Notes under the pieces: generated by a model
The model's input: only the letters and a program-made list of their open reading frames with translations
Told to the model about the DNA's origin: nothing
Database searches by the model: none
Translations under genes and position numbers: made by a program
Part shown: positions 46,841-55,852 of the stretch, one piece after another
Layout of the letters: each line of letters starts with the position of its first letter
Position numbering within the stretch: position 1 is the stretch's first letter
DNA from: Acidithiobacillus acidisediminis
GTDB taxonomy: Bacteria; Pseudomonadota; Gammaproteobacteria; Acidithiobacillales; Acidithiobacillaceae
Direction of reading: 5' to 3'
Assembly: GCF_023277115.1 (NCBI RefSeq)
Contig: NZ_JALQCS010000001.1
Span: forward strand, 1,234,001 to 1,298,000
Length of the DNA stretch: 64,000 nt

Positions 46841-46846
46841 AGGGCT

Positions 46847-47170
46847 GTGCTTTCTTCGACCCCCTCTCTGCGCAAGCGCATACTGCGCAGCGCGAATGAA
46901 CGGTTCTACCTGAATGGCTTGCGTGCCACCGGGATTGACCGAATCATCGCGGAGTCTGGTTGGGCGAGGCCCACGTTCTACGATGACGCGGTGTCAAAAG
47001 AATGCGTTGATCGACGCATTGCCTCTACGCCCCACGGAATGGCCTTTTCGGCCACTTTTGATCCTCACCCATTGGATGTCCCCTCATCTATAGAAAATAT
47101 TGACCCTATCAGGCAACTAATGCTGATTCAGCGGCAGGAGCAACTGCCGGATTTAGGATTATTTTTGTAA
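46847..47170 (+). pseudogene. Truncated TetR family regulator
   Basis: From a GTG at 46847 the frame gives a typical TetR N-terminal DNA-binding domain: LRKRILRSANERFYLNGLRATGIDRIIAESGWARPTFY. After that it should continue into a ligand-binding domain of about 130 residues. Instead the sequence becomes unlike TetR (DDAVSKECVDRRIASTPHG and a short Asp/Pro-rich end) and stops at about 107 residues. The effector domain has been lost or replaced by a deletion, so I call it a gene remnant. The HTH is intact, and a short DNA-binding protein cannot be excluded. Confidence 0.65.
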
Positions 47171-47230
47171 CTTCGTAGGGGGTGCGGCTACACCCGAGTG
47201 TCGTTCTGCCATCGAAGGTGCCCCTCGCTC

Positions 47231-47260
47231 TTGATTTTCCTCAGCCATCGAGACTATGCT
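47231..47260 (+). promoter_or_regulatory. Promoter of the thiC riboswitch transcript
   Basis: TTGATT at 47231 and TATGCT at 47255, 18 bases apart, end about 10 bases before the first base-paired element of the TPP riboswitch. Confidence 0.55.
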
Positions 47261-47270
47261 CCAAGGCAAT

Positions 47271-47365
47271 GAACGCTAGGGGCGTCCCGTTTGGGGGCTG
47301 AGAAGTACCCTTGGAACCTGATCCGGTTCAGACCGGCGTAGGGAAGCGGCCAATCTCTGGCGTTC
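47271..47365 (+). ncRNA. TPP riboswitch (THI element)
   Basis: The conserved TPP-binding core is present: GGGGCGTCCC, GGGGGCTGAGA, then ACCCTTGGAACCTGATCCGG and TTCAGACCGGCGTAGGGAAG. The outer P1 helix can form between GAACGCTAG (47271-47279) and CTGGCGTTC (47357-47365). In this class, thiamine pyrophosphate binding reduces expression of the downstream gene, here thiC. The start codon lies 22 bases after the aptamer, which fits control of translation initiation. Confidence 0.95.
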
Positions 47366-47372
47366 GCTCTGA

Positions 47373-49244
<1,872 letters not shown>

Positions 49245-49251
49245 GCTGCGT

Positions 49252-49716
49252 TCAAAGATATACGCCCAGGACGCCGACGAAGGTCAAAATCAACGCAAGG
49301 GCGGCGAGAAAGCGGGCAAAGCGCCCGTAGCTCGCCAGTGCCTTTGCGGCGCTCGCCCAGTCCTGTCCGTTCAGGGCGCGGCGCAGGCGTTTCATCGGCG
49401 CAAAATTGAGGTGGAAGGCGCCGAGGGCCGCGATGGTTCCCAGCACCACCATGATCCACACGGCCGGCCCCAGGTGCGCAAAACCGCCGATGCTCATGAC
49501 CATTGCGTAGCCACTCAGCAATAGGAGCAGGGCGGCAAAGATGCCTCCCAGGGAGAATGCCTGTATAGCCTGCTGCAAGAGCAGCCAGGACTCGACTCGG
49601 TGCTCTTGCCGTGTCCAGCGGGGCAAGAGATAAAAGCCGAGGAAGACCAGACCGCCAATCCAGTAAAAGAGCGCGATCAGGTGAAAAAACTGCCAAATGG
49701 CAAGCTGTGGCATCAT
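49252..49716 (-). CDS. CopD-like membrane protein
   Basis: The 154-residue protein has four predicted membrane helices and conserved His residues near the first one (WQFFHLIALFYWIGGL), a pattern seen in CopD/DUF2269-type proteins that may bind haem or copper. The start is the ATG at 49716 with GGAGGA directly upstream. That ribosome site lies immediately after the T-tract of the cyd-operon terminator, leaving no space for a separate promoter. Expression probably depends on read-through. Confidence 0.65.
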   Translation of the reverse strand: MMPQLAIWQFFHLIALFYWIGGLVFLGFYLLPRWTRQEHRVESWLLLQQAIQAFSLGGIFAALLLLLSGYAMVMSIGGFAHLGPAVWIMVVLGTIAALGAFHLNFAPMKRLRRALNGQDWASAAKALASYGRFARFLAALALILTFVGVLGVYL

Positions 49717-49723
49717 TTCCTCC

Positions 49724-49746
49724 AAAAAAAGGGGCCCGAAGGCCCC
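49724..49746 (-). terminator. Terminator of the cydABX operon
   Basis: On the minus strand: GGGGCC, loop TTCG, GGCCCC, then seven T. The stem ends 8 bases before the start codon of the CopD-like gene. Confidence 0.88.
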
Positions 49747-49775
49747 CAAGGATACGCTACCGATGGAACTTGTTG

Positions 49776-49877
49776 CTACTTGAAGCGTTTGCGGGTGTAG
49801 AGATACATGATCCCGACAATGCCCAGATACAAAACAGGCAAGAAAAAGATCAGGTCTTCCAAGTCGGTGTAGTGCAT
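49776..49877 (-). CDS. 33-residue membrane peptide at the end of the cyd operon
   Basis: ATG at 49877 is preceded by AGGAGG with seven bases between. The 33-residue product has an acidic N-terminus (MHYTDLEDL), one hydrophobic helix (IFFLPVLYLGIVGIMYLY) and a basic tail (TRKRFK), so it should span the membrane once with its tail in the cytoplasm. Nine bases separate it from the CydX-like gene. It matches no CydX motif. It may be an extra small subunit of the bd oxidase, comparable in kind to CydH of E. coli, but this is inference. Confidence 0.65.
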   Translation of the reverse strand: MHYTDLEDLIFFLPVLYLGIVGIMYLYTRKRFK

Positions 49878-49886
49878 GGTCGCCTC

Positions 49887-50090
49887 CTAGCGCGATGAGA
49901 TGCCTTTCTGATCCAGCTCTTCGTCCTGGCGGTCGAACATGGCGGCGCCAGCAGCAGAGATCAGCACGATCATGGTGGTACCCACGAGCCAGGCGAAGTA
50001 CCAGGGGCCATAGTCACCGGTAATCACTGCCAGAAAGAGGGCAAAGGCGATGAGCACCGCGCCAACGATAAAGGTAAGAAAGCCTTTCAT
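49887..50090 (-). CDS. cydX: CydX-like subunit with an extra N-terminal helix
   Basis: CydX is a small one-helix subunit that stabilises the haems of cytochrome bd-I. Here residues about 29-60 (GPWYFAWLVGTTMIVLISAAGAAMF) follow the CydX pattern WYFAWxLG. The 67-residue protein is about twice the usual length because a first hydrophobic helix (FLTFIVGAVLIAFALFLAVI) precedes it. The C-terminal tail is charged. It lies 14 bases after cydB, as CydX does elsewhere. Confidence 0.8.
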   Translation of the reverse strand: MKGFLTFIVGAVLIAFALFLAVITGDYGPWYFAWLVGTTMIVLISAAGAAMFDRQDEELDQKGISSR

Positions 50091-50104
50091 GATAGTTCCT
50101 CCTC

Positions 50105-51238
50105 TCAGTAGGCGTGATCGTCATGGGCAGAAGGTGCCTTGACCTTGCCGCGCATGACGTTGAAGCACCAGGTGGTGTAAGCCAGGATGGTGGGGACGAA
50201 GATCGCTGTGAAGATGGTCATCCAGATCAGGTTGTACTGGCTGCCGGTACCATTCCAGATGGTAATGCTCTGGGCCGGGTTATCGCTGGAAGGCATCAGG
50301 AAGGGGAACATCGATACCCCCACGGTGCCGAGAATCCCAATCCAGGCGAGGGCGCCCAACCACCAGGCGAGGACAGCCTTTTTGGCGCGCATGGCGAACG
50401 ATCCCGCGAGCATGGCGATAATGCCGATCAACGGAACGACCCAGAGGATAGGCGTGCTGTGGTAGTTGTTCAACCAAGCGCCTATCTCCCGCGTGACATT
50501 CTGCGCCGCCGAGATATTGGCTGGCGCACCCGGAGTAGCGTCGTGCAGTGCATAGCCGGTCATGGTGCTGATCCAGACCCCACCAATGATGAAGAGCGCG
50601 ACGCTGACCAGCCCCGCAATGGAGCCGATATTCTTCGCGCGGCTGTAGATCGGGTCCACGCCGCGAATCATCAGCATGGCCGACCCTTGATATAGGGCCA
50701 TGCTGAGCGCCAGCACGCCACACAGGATGGCAAAGGGATTGAGCAGATACCAAATAAAGGATTCCGTCTGGTAGTACTGCCCGTCCCAGCCAAAGTGGAA
50801 GCCTACCCCTTCGAGAATATTCCCGATGGCTGCGCCGTAAATGATCATGGGCAAGGCACCGGAAATCAGAAACACCCAATCCCAGGTTGCGCGCCACTTC
50901 TGCGTCGGTACCTTGGACCGGTATTCGAAGGCCACCGGGCGCATGATCATGCTGAACAGGAGCAGAATCATGACAATGTAGAAGACGGAGAAGGATGTGG
51001 CATAGAGGCTTGGGAAAGCAGCAAAGATCGCGCCACCGCCCAGAATGAACCAGACCTGATTGCCATCCCAGTGCGGCCCGACGATGTTCAGCGCCTCACG
51101 ACGCTCGCTATCGGTCTTGCCGACAAAGCGCATCAATGCGCCTACCCCCATATCCATGCCGACCATGATGGCCAAGCCCATGAGCAAGACGCCGAGGAGC
51201 AACCACCACAACACTTTTAGAAAAACATATGCATCCAT
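50105..51238 (-). CDS. cydB: Cytochrome bd-I-type quinol oxidase subunit II
   Basis: CydB is the second large subunit of the bd oxidase and has no haem of its own. The 377 residues carry the family blocks LWWLLLGVLLMGLAIMVGMDMGVGAL, GPHWDGNQVWFILGGGAIFAAFP and RPVAFEYRSK, with about eight to nine membrane helices. It follows cydA after 45 bp, a gap containing a strong hairpin. The enzyme reduces O2 to water with quinol, with high affinity, in the inner membrane. Confidence 0.96.
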   Translation of the reverse strand: MDAYVFLKVLWWLLLGVLLMGLAIMVGMDMGVGALMRFVGKTDSERREALNIVGPHWDGNQVWFILGGGAIFAAFPSLYATSFSVFYIVMILLLFSMIMRPVAFEYRSKVPTQKWRATWDWVFLISGALPMIIYGAAIGNILEGVGFHFGWDGQYYQTESFIWYLLNPFAILCGVLALSMALYQGSAMLMIRGVDPIYSRAKNIGSIAGLVSVALFIIGGVWISTMTGYALHDATPGAPANISAAQNVTREIGAWLNNYHSTPILWVVPLIGIIAMLAGSFAMRAKKAVLAWWLGALAWIGILGTVGVSMFPFLMPSSDNPAQSITIWNGTGSQYNLIWMTIFTAIFVPTILAYTTWCFNVMRGKVKAPSAHDDHAY

Positions 51239-51254
51239 ATTTGGCTCCTAGTGT

Positions 51255-51275
51255 GGCGAGGCTTGTCGCCTCGCC
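51255..51275. repeat. Intercistronic hairpin between cydA and cydB
   Basis: GGCGAGGC, loop TTGTC, GCCTCGCC: a perfect 8-bp G+C stem without a T-run. It may protect or separate the two mRNA parts. A similar palindrome occurs at the same position in the second oxidase operon. Confidence 0.6.
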
Positions 51276-51283
51276 AGCGGTTA

Positions 51284-52915
51284 TCAGGATCGATCCAAGC
51301 TCGCTTTGGCAAAGGCGGGCTGTCCCGCCATGCCACCACCGGCTACGGGTTCTTCGCCATGATGGCTGTCCTGTGGCCCCAAGCGCGCGTACTTGAACAT
51401 CAGGTACAGCTCGACCGCGATGAAGGTGCTGTAGAGCAGTGCGAAGCCGATCAGTGAGAAGATCATGTAAGCGACACTATGACTGGAGGCGGACACGAAG
51501 GTGGGCAGCCAGCCGTAGACAGTCCAGGGTTGCCGCCCATTCTCGGCCGTAATCCAGCCGAATTCACAGGCAATCCAGGGTAGGGGCACGCTCCACAGGG
51601 CGATTTTGAGGAACAGGGGATGTTTCTCGATTTCGTTCTTCAGGCTGTAGTACGCAGCGAAGGCGAAGAGCACCAGCATGAAGAAGCCGGCGGCCACCAT
51701 CAGGCGGAAGGCCCAGAATTCTACCCAGACATTGGGAATCGTCGCCTTGGCCGTTTTGTCCAAGACACTGGGCAGGTTGCTGGCATTGACGTTGGCGAGA
51801 TCCTGATCCGGCGCAAATTCCTTGGCTAGAAAGCCATAACCCATGTCCTTCTCATACTGCTTGAAGGTGGCCAGGGCGGCTGTATCACTGTGGTCGGCAT
51901 TATAGGCCTTGAGGGCAATCATCGCCTTGATGCCATTCTCAACTTTAGGCTTGGCATCCTGCTCCAGTTGCTTGATCCCCGGGATGACGGTGTCCTCACT
52001 ATGTGTCAATAGGGGGGTCAACACGTAAGGGATACCAATTTCAAACAGATTTTTCTGCTCTGTGCGGCTGGGAAAGGCGATCAGATTCCAAGATGCAGAA
52101 ACGGGGTGTGGATCTGTTTGCCAGATGGCTTCCATGGCCGCCAATTTGGCTGGTTGTGCGTGGGCGTCAATATAGCCCAAGGCATCTCCCAGGGTGATCA
52201 CGCCCACGGTGGAAATCACACCAAAGATCGCTGCTAATCGAAACGAGCGCAAGGCAATATCGCGCCGCTTTTTGGTTAGCAGGTAGTAGGCCGACACGGC
52301 CATGACGAACATCGCGCCGGTCACAAAACCAGCGATGGAGGTGTGTACGAACTTCGCCTGGGCATCCGGGTTGAAGATCAGACCCACGAAGCTGGTGAAC
52401 TGCATGCGCATGGTGTTGGGATCAAAGGTGCCACCCTGCGGGTCCTGCATGAAGCCATTGGCAATCAGAATCCACAGTGCAGAAAGGTTAGAACCCAGGG
52501 CCACGAGGTAGGTAACCACGAGGTGTGCCTTGGGAGACATGCGGTCCCAGCCGAAAAACATGACGCCCACGAACGTGGATTCCATGAAGAAGGCCATGAG
52601 TCCTTCGATAGCCAGCGGAGTACCGAAGATGTCACCAACGAAGTGCGAATACATTGACCAGTTGGTGCCGAATTCGAATTCCATGGTCAGGCCGGTGGCA
52701 ACACCGAGGGCGAAGTTGATGGCGAAGAGTTTGCCCCAGAATTGGGTCATCTCCCTGTAGATTTGTTTTCCTGTCACCACATACACCGTTTCCATGGTGG
52801 CCAGGATGAAAGTGAGTCCCAGGGTGAGGGGGACGAAGAGAAAGTGATACAAGGCCGTCAACGCGAACTGCATGCGCGACAGCTCCACTACCGTCGGATT
52901 GATGAGCATATCCAT
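51284..52915 (-). CDS. cydA: Cytochrome bd-I-type quinol oxidase subunit I (long Q-loop)
   Basis: CydA carries haems b558, b595 and d. The 543-residue protein has SRMQFALTALYHFLFVPLTLG near the N-terminus with the haem b595/d-side His, EFEFGTNWSMYSHFVGDIFG and ESTFVGVMFFGW in the Glu-rich proton path. A long Q-loop spans residues about 255-400, and GRQPWTVYGWLPT and ELYLMFKYARLGP near the C-terminus match the E. coli form. It ends in a Gly-rich tail, AGGGMAGQPAFAKASLDRS. It starts 10 bases after the MBL-fold gene. Confidence 0.96.
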   Translation of the reverse strand: MDMLINPTVVELSRMQFALTALYHFLFVPLTLGLTFILATMETVYVVTGKQIYREMTQFWGKLFAINFALGVATGLTMEFEFGTNWSMYSHFVGDIFGTPLAIEGLMAFFMESTFVGVMFFGWDRMSPKAHLVVTYLVALGSNLSALWILIANGFMQDPQGGTFDPNTMRMQFTSFVGLIFNPDAQAKFVHTSIAGFVTGAMFVMAVSAYYLLTKKRRDIALRSFRLAAIFGVISTVGVITLGDALGYIDAHAQPAKLAAMEAIWQTDPHPVSASWNLIAFPSRTEQKNLFEIGIPYVLTPLLTHSEDTVIPGIKQLEQDAKPKVENGIKAMIALKAYNADHSDTAALATFKQYEKDMGYGFLAKEFAPDQDLANVNASNLPSVLDKTAKATIPNVWVEFWAFRLMVAAGFFMLVLFAFAAYYSLKNEIEKHPLFLKIALWSVPLPWIACEFGWITAENGRQPWTVYGWLPTFVSASSHSVAYMIFSLIGFALLYSTFIAVELYLMFKYARLGPQDSHHGEEPVAGGGMAGQPAFAKASLDRS

Positions 52916-52925
52916 GAACTACCTC

Positions 52926-53633
52926 CTACAGAAACGCCGGCAGATTTTGCCCCGGCACATAACGATGCAGATCCTTTTCTGCCCGTCCTTTTTTCACTGG
53001 TTTTGCGGTGGGTTGTAATAACTGGTTGTAACGATGCAGCAGGCCGGTGGAACCTCCGCCGGAGTTGCTTTGTACCAGGCGACGATACTCCTCAATGCTG
53101 CTGAGACGGCGGCCCCGATATTCCCGTCCAGGGTAGAGCAGGGTTTCTTCCGCAAAGCGGTCGAGGAGGGTGTTCATTCTGGCGAGTAGGTCGCCCCGCG
53201 CTTTGCCGTGCAGCTTGGGAGGTAAACCGCGAACGAGCAGAGTATTCCCGGTGAAGAGACGATCGTTCCAGGCATACATCAGGGCACAGGCGGTGAGGCC
53301 TGGGGTGTGAAACACGCGCAGGGATTCTTCGCCGAAATAGAGGATGTCTTCATCGCGAATGCGCATGTCAACGCTGGCTGCGCTGATGCTTTCGTGGGCA
53401 GCCAGTCTGGCGCCCCAGTGCTCGCGCAAAATCCCGGCGGCCTTCTCATGGCTGGCGTTCCAGTGTGTCACGAGCAGCAGTCGCAACTGCAGTCCGCGGC
53501 GCCTCAAGAAATCCTCCACTGCGCTCAGCTGGCTATCGACAACATCGATCGCTACCGCCTCGCGGGTGATGGAGTCGCCGAGGACATAGGCGAGGGATCC
53601 CTCTTTTTCGGAACAGATCTGACGGAAAATCAT
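52926..53633 (-). CDS. ETHE1-like MBL-fold protein with a degenerate metal site
   Basis: The 235-residue protein starts MIFRQICSEKEGSLAYVLGD, an ETHE1-type persulfide dioxygenase N-terminus. Key motifs are changed. The HxHxDH motif reads HWNASH (57-62); the later PGHT His is Leu113 in HTPGLTAC; FTGD has become FTGN (Asn130); and the late PAHDY reads PGREY. Of the three iron ligands of ETHE1 only the first His remains. It is therefore unlikely to be an active dioxygenase and may be a sensor or scaffold. It is the first gene of the cyd operon, 33 bp after a σ54 promoter. An in-frame ATG at 53678 lies upstream of the expected transcript start. Confidence 0.82.
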   Translation of the reverse strand: MIFRQICSEKEGSLAYVLGDSITREAVAIDVVDSQLSAVEDFLRRRGLQLRLLLVTHWNASHEKAAGILREHWGARLAAHESISAASVDMRIRDEDILYFGEESLRVFHTPGLTACALMYAWNDRLFTGNTLLVRGLPPKLHGKARGDLLARMNTLLDRFAEETLLYPGREYRGRRLSSIEEYRRLVQSNSGGGSTGLLHRYNQLLQPTAKPVKKGRAEKDLHRYVPGQNLPAFL

Positions 53634-53666
53634 GCGACAGCCCTCTCTATGCAACGCAAACAAATC

Positions 53667-53683
53667 AGCAAATGCCATGCCAA
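53667..53683 (-). promoter_or_regulatory. σ54 (RpoN) promoter of the MBL-cydABX operon
   Basis: On the minus strand TTGGCATGGCATTTGCT matches the σ54 consensus (TGGCAYG-N4-TTGCW), with GG and GC separated by ten bases. Transcription would begin near 53656, about 23 bases before the MBL gene ATG at 53633. Confidence 0.82.
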
Positions 53684-53775
53684 TATCCGTTTTTTCTTGC
53701 CGATCTCTGCAATCCCTGATTTACTGTGTTTCCGCTGCCGCGGAAGACGCCTTGCGACGATGATGGGGGAGAAAA

Positions 53776-53791
53776 CTGCCAAATGTGGCAG
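53776..53791. promoter_or_regulatory. Inverted repeat, likely σ54 activator binding site
   Basis: CTGCCA, spacer AATG, TGGCAG is perfect, and a further TGGCAG half-site follows at 53800-53805. It lies about 100 bp upstream of the σ54 promoter, the usual enhancer distance, and also just upstream of the regulator's own promoter. Confidence 0.65.
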
Positions 53792-53808
53792 AAAATTTTT
53801 GGCAGCCC

Positions 53809-53817
53809 TGCTATAAT
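53809..53817 (+). promoter_or_regulatory. Extended -10 promoter of the σ54 activator gene
   Basis: TGCTATAAT is a perfect extended -10. The -35 position is occupied by the TGGCAG repeat, suggesting that the activator could repress itself. Confidence 0.65.
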
Positions 53818-53850
53818 TGACACTGGGCAGACTGATGCTGGGGGAAGGCA

Positions 53851-55167
53851 ATGCTCAAGCAATTGCGTCCAGAGTTGACCTCATTACTCGACTGCTTTTC
53901 TTTGCCTGCGGTGCTTCTTGAGCTAGATCACACGGTGTTGGCGGCAAATCAGGCCTATCGCAAGCAATTTGGCGATGGCAAACCATTGCAGGGGCGTCAT
54001 TGCGACGAGATTCTGCAGAGTGCGGGCATGCCCTGCGGTGGCGCTGGAAACGAATGTCCGCTGGACCGCTGTCTGCAGAGTGGCAGTGTCCAACATGTGC
54101 TTCATCTGCATGATGGACGCGCCTTGCAGATTGATCTATTCCCCATCCGCAATTCCAGCGGCAAGCCGGAGTATTTTCTCGAATTGCTTGCTCCCATGCC
54201 AAATCAGGACACTCCCCCGCCAGGGCTGGTTGGCCAAACACCCCTGATGCAGCAGTTGGAACATCTGCTGCACCGCGCCGCCCCGAGCGAAGTGCCGGTC
54301 TTGCTACTCGGTGAGTCCGGCACCGGCAAGGAGCTTGCGGCGGCGATGATCCATCGCGCCAGCCGGCGAGCCCAGGGTCCTTTTGTGGTGCTGGATTGTT
54401 CCGGTCTCTCAGAAACCCTTTTTGAAAGTGAGCTTTTTGGCCATGAGCGAGGCGCCTTTACCGGCGCGCAAAGCCGGAAAATCGGCCTTGCCGAGGCGGC
54501 GAATGGCGGCACGCTCTTTCTCGATGAGGTTGGCGATATTCCGCTGCCCTTGCAGGTGAAGCTCCTGCGCCTGCTGGAAACGGGCACGTTTCGGCGGGTT
54601 GGTGGGATCGAAGCCATCCGCTCCGAATTTCGCCTGATCTCGGCCACGCATCGGAATCTGGAAGCCATGGTGCGGGAAGAGAAATTCCGTCAGGATCTCT
54701 ACTATCGAATCAGTGCCTTTCCCATCACCCTGCCGTCCCTGCGCGAGCGGCGGGAAGATATTCCGCAGATTGCGGGGTATCTGCTGCAACGCCTGGGCTA
54801 TCCCCGTTTACGCCTGAGTCCCGAGGCATTGCAGGCACTTCTGGCGCATGACTATCCAGGCAATGTGCGGGAGTTGCGCAATATTCTGAACCGCGCTGCC
54901 TTACTGGCCGACGATGTCTGGATTTTGCCGGAACATCTGCCCAGCAATCTGCGCTCTGCACCGGAACCAGAGTCTGCGGCTGGCAGCCCGGGTTTCGCTA
55001 ACTTGGTGCCGCTGGCAGAAATGGAAGAAAGGTACTTGCGCTGGGCGCGCCAGATCCATCTGGGTGATCGCCGCAGTCTGGCGCACTCCCTGGGTATCAG
55101 CGAACGCACCTTGTACCGGAAACTGGAGAGTATCAGCGGCCTCCCGGAACAGGTCGAGCATGCCTAA
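53851..55167 (+). CDS. PAS-AAA+ σ54-dependent transcriptional activator
   Basis: The 438 residues form three domains. A PAS-like sensor (about 10-110) carries a Cys cluster, C51, C62, C69 and C74 ([19 protein letters not shown]). The AAA+ domain (about 128-350) has GESGTGKE, the σ54-contacting GAFTGA, and [14 protein letters not shown] Fis-type HTH ends the protein ([20 protein letters not shown]). There is no receiver domain, so it probably senses a signal directly, perhaps redox or sulfur state through the cysteines. It is divergent from the MBL-cyd operon, which has a σ54 promoter, and is the likely activator. Confidence 0.93.
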   Translation: MLKQLRPELTSLLDCFSLPAVLLELDHTVLAANQAYRKQFGDGKPLQGRHCDEILQSAGMPCGGAGNECPLDRCLQSGSVQHVLHLHDGRALQIDLFPIRNSSGKPEYFLELLAPMPNQDTPPPGLVGQTPLMQQLEHLLHRAAPSEVPVLLLGESGTGKELAAAMIHRASRRAQGPFVVLDCSGLSETLFESELFGHERGAFTGAQSRKIGLAEAANGGTLFLDEVGDIPLPLQVKLLRLLETGTFRRVGGIEAIRSEFRLISATHRNLEAMVREEKFRQDLYYRISAFPITLPSLRERREDIPQIAGYLLQRLGYPRLRLSPEALQALLAHDYPGNVRELRNILNRAALLADDVWILPEHLPSNLRSAPEPESAAGSPGFANLVPLAEMEERYLRWARQIHLGDRRSLAHSLGISERTLYRKLESISGLPEQVEHA

Positions 55168-55852
55168 TTCTCCGATGGATGATGAGCCGCTGGACTGGTC
55201 TCCCGGCTCTTGGCAGCGCCCTGCGGCGCGGAAGGCGGCGCCGATTCTCTTACTGCTGCATGGCCTGGGTGCAAGCCAGGAGGATATGCAGGGGCTGGCA
55301 GAGCGTCTCGATCCGCAGCAGCAAGTGCACCTGCTTACCCTGAATGCACCGCAGCGCCCGGTAACCTTGAATCGCGGCTATGTCATGCCAGCCTGGTATG
55401 ACCTTTTGGGTCTCGGGCCGGACTCCGCTGAGGACCGCGCCGGCATGGAGGAGATGGCTGCGGCCTTGCGCCGTGCATTGGCGCCGGTATTGAGGGGCCG
55501 CGAACTGATCTTGGGAGGGTTCTCCCAAGGCGCGGCACTGTCCTTGTACTTACATCTGCATGCCGGTTTTGCCGCCCGCACTTTGTTGATCTTCAGTGGT
55601 TATTTGCCGCTGCGACACGAAACGCCATCGGCACACGCAAATTCCGCCCCCATTTTTTGGGGGCATGGACGCGAGGACGATATTCTCCCCCTCAGCTACG
55701 CCCAGTGGGGCGAGGAGATTTTGCTGCGGCAGGGCTACTCTGTCACGCGCGAAGACTATCCCATGGCGCACAGCGTCATCGCCGAAGAAATCTCTGCCGC
55801 GCGCTCCTTCCTGGAGCAACACGGTATGTATAGGGGAGTGCCTACTCGTTAG
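55160..55852 (+). CDS. Carboxylesterase/phospholipase family alpha/beta hydrolase
   Basis: The 230-residue protein has the family signature of EstB-like esterases: ILLLLHGLGASQEDM, LNAPQRPVTLNRGYVMPAWYD, LGGFSQGAALSL with the nucleophilic Ser, GREDDILPLSYA with the catalytic Asp, and YPMAHSV with the His. It hydrolyses short-chain esters in general. The ATG at 55160 overlaps the end of the activator gene; a second ATG is at 55175. No signal peptide is seen, so it is cytoplasmic. Confidence 0.88.
   Translation: MPNSPMDDEPLDWSPGSWQRPAARKAAPILLLLHGLGASQEDMQGLAERLDPQQQVHLLTLNAPQRPVTLNRGYVMPAWYDLLGLGPDSAEDRAGMEEMAAALRRALAPVLRGRELILGGFSQGAALSLYLHLHAGFAARTLLIFSGYLPLRHETPSAHANSAPIFWGHGREDDILPLSYAQWGEEILLRQGYSVTREDYPMAHSVIAEEISAARSFLEQHGMYRGVPTR

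Noticed and set aside
53800-53812. Plus-strand σ54 promoter for the activator gene
   Set aside because: TGGCAG followed by TGCT is present, but the GG to GC spacing is seven bases instead of ten; the extended -10 σ70 promoter explains the region better.
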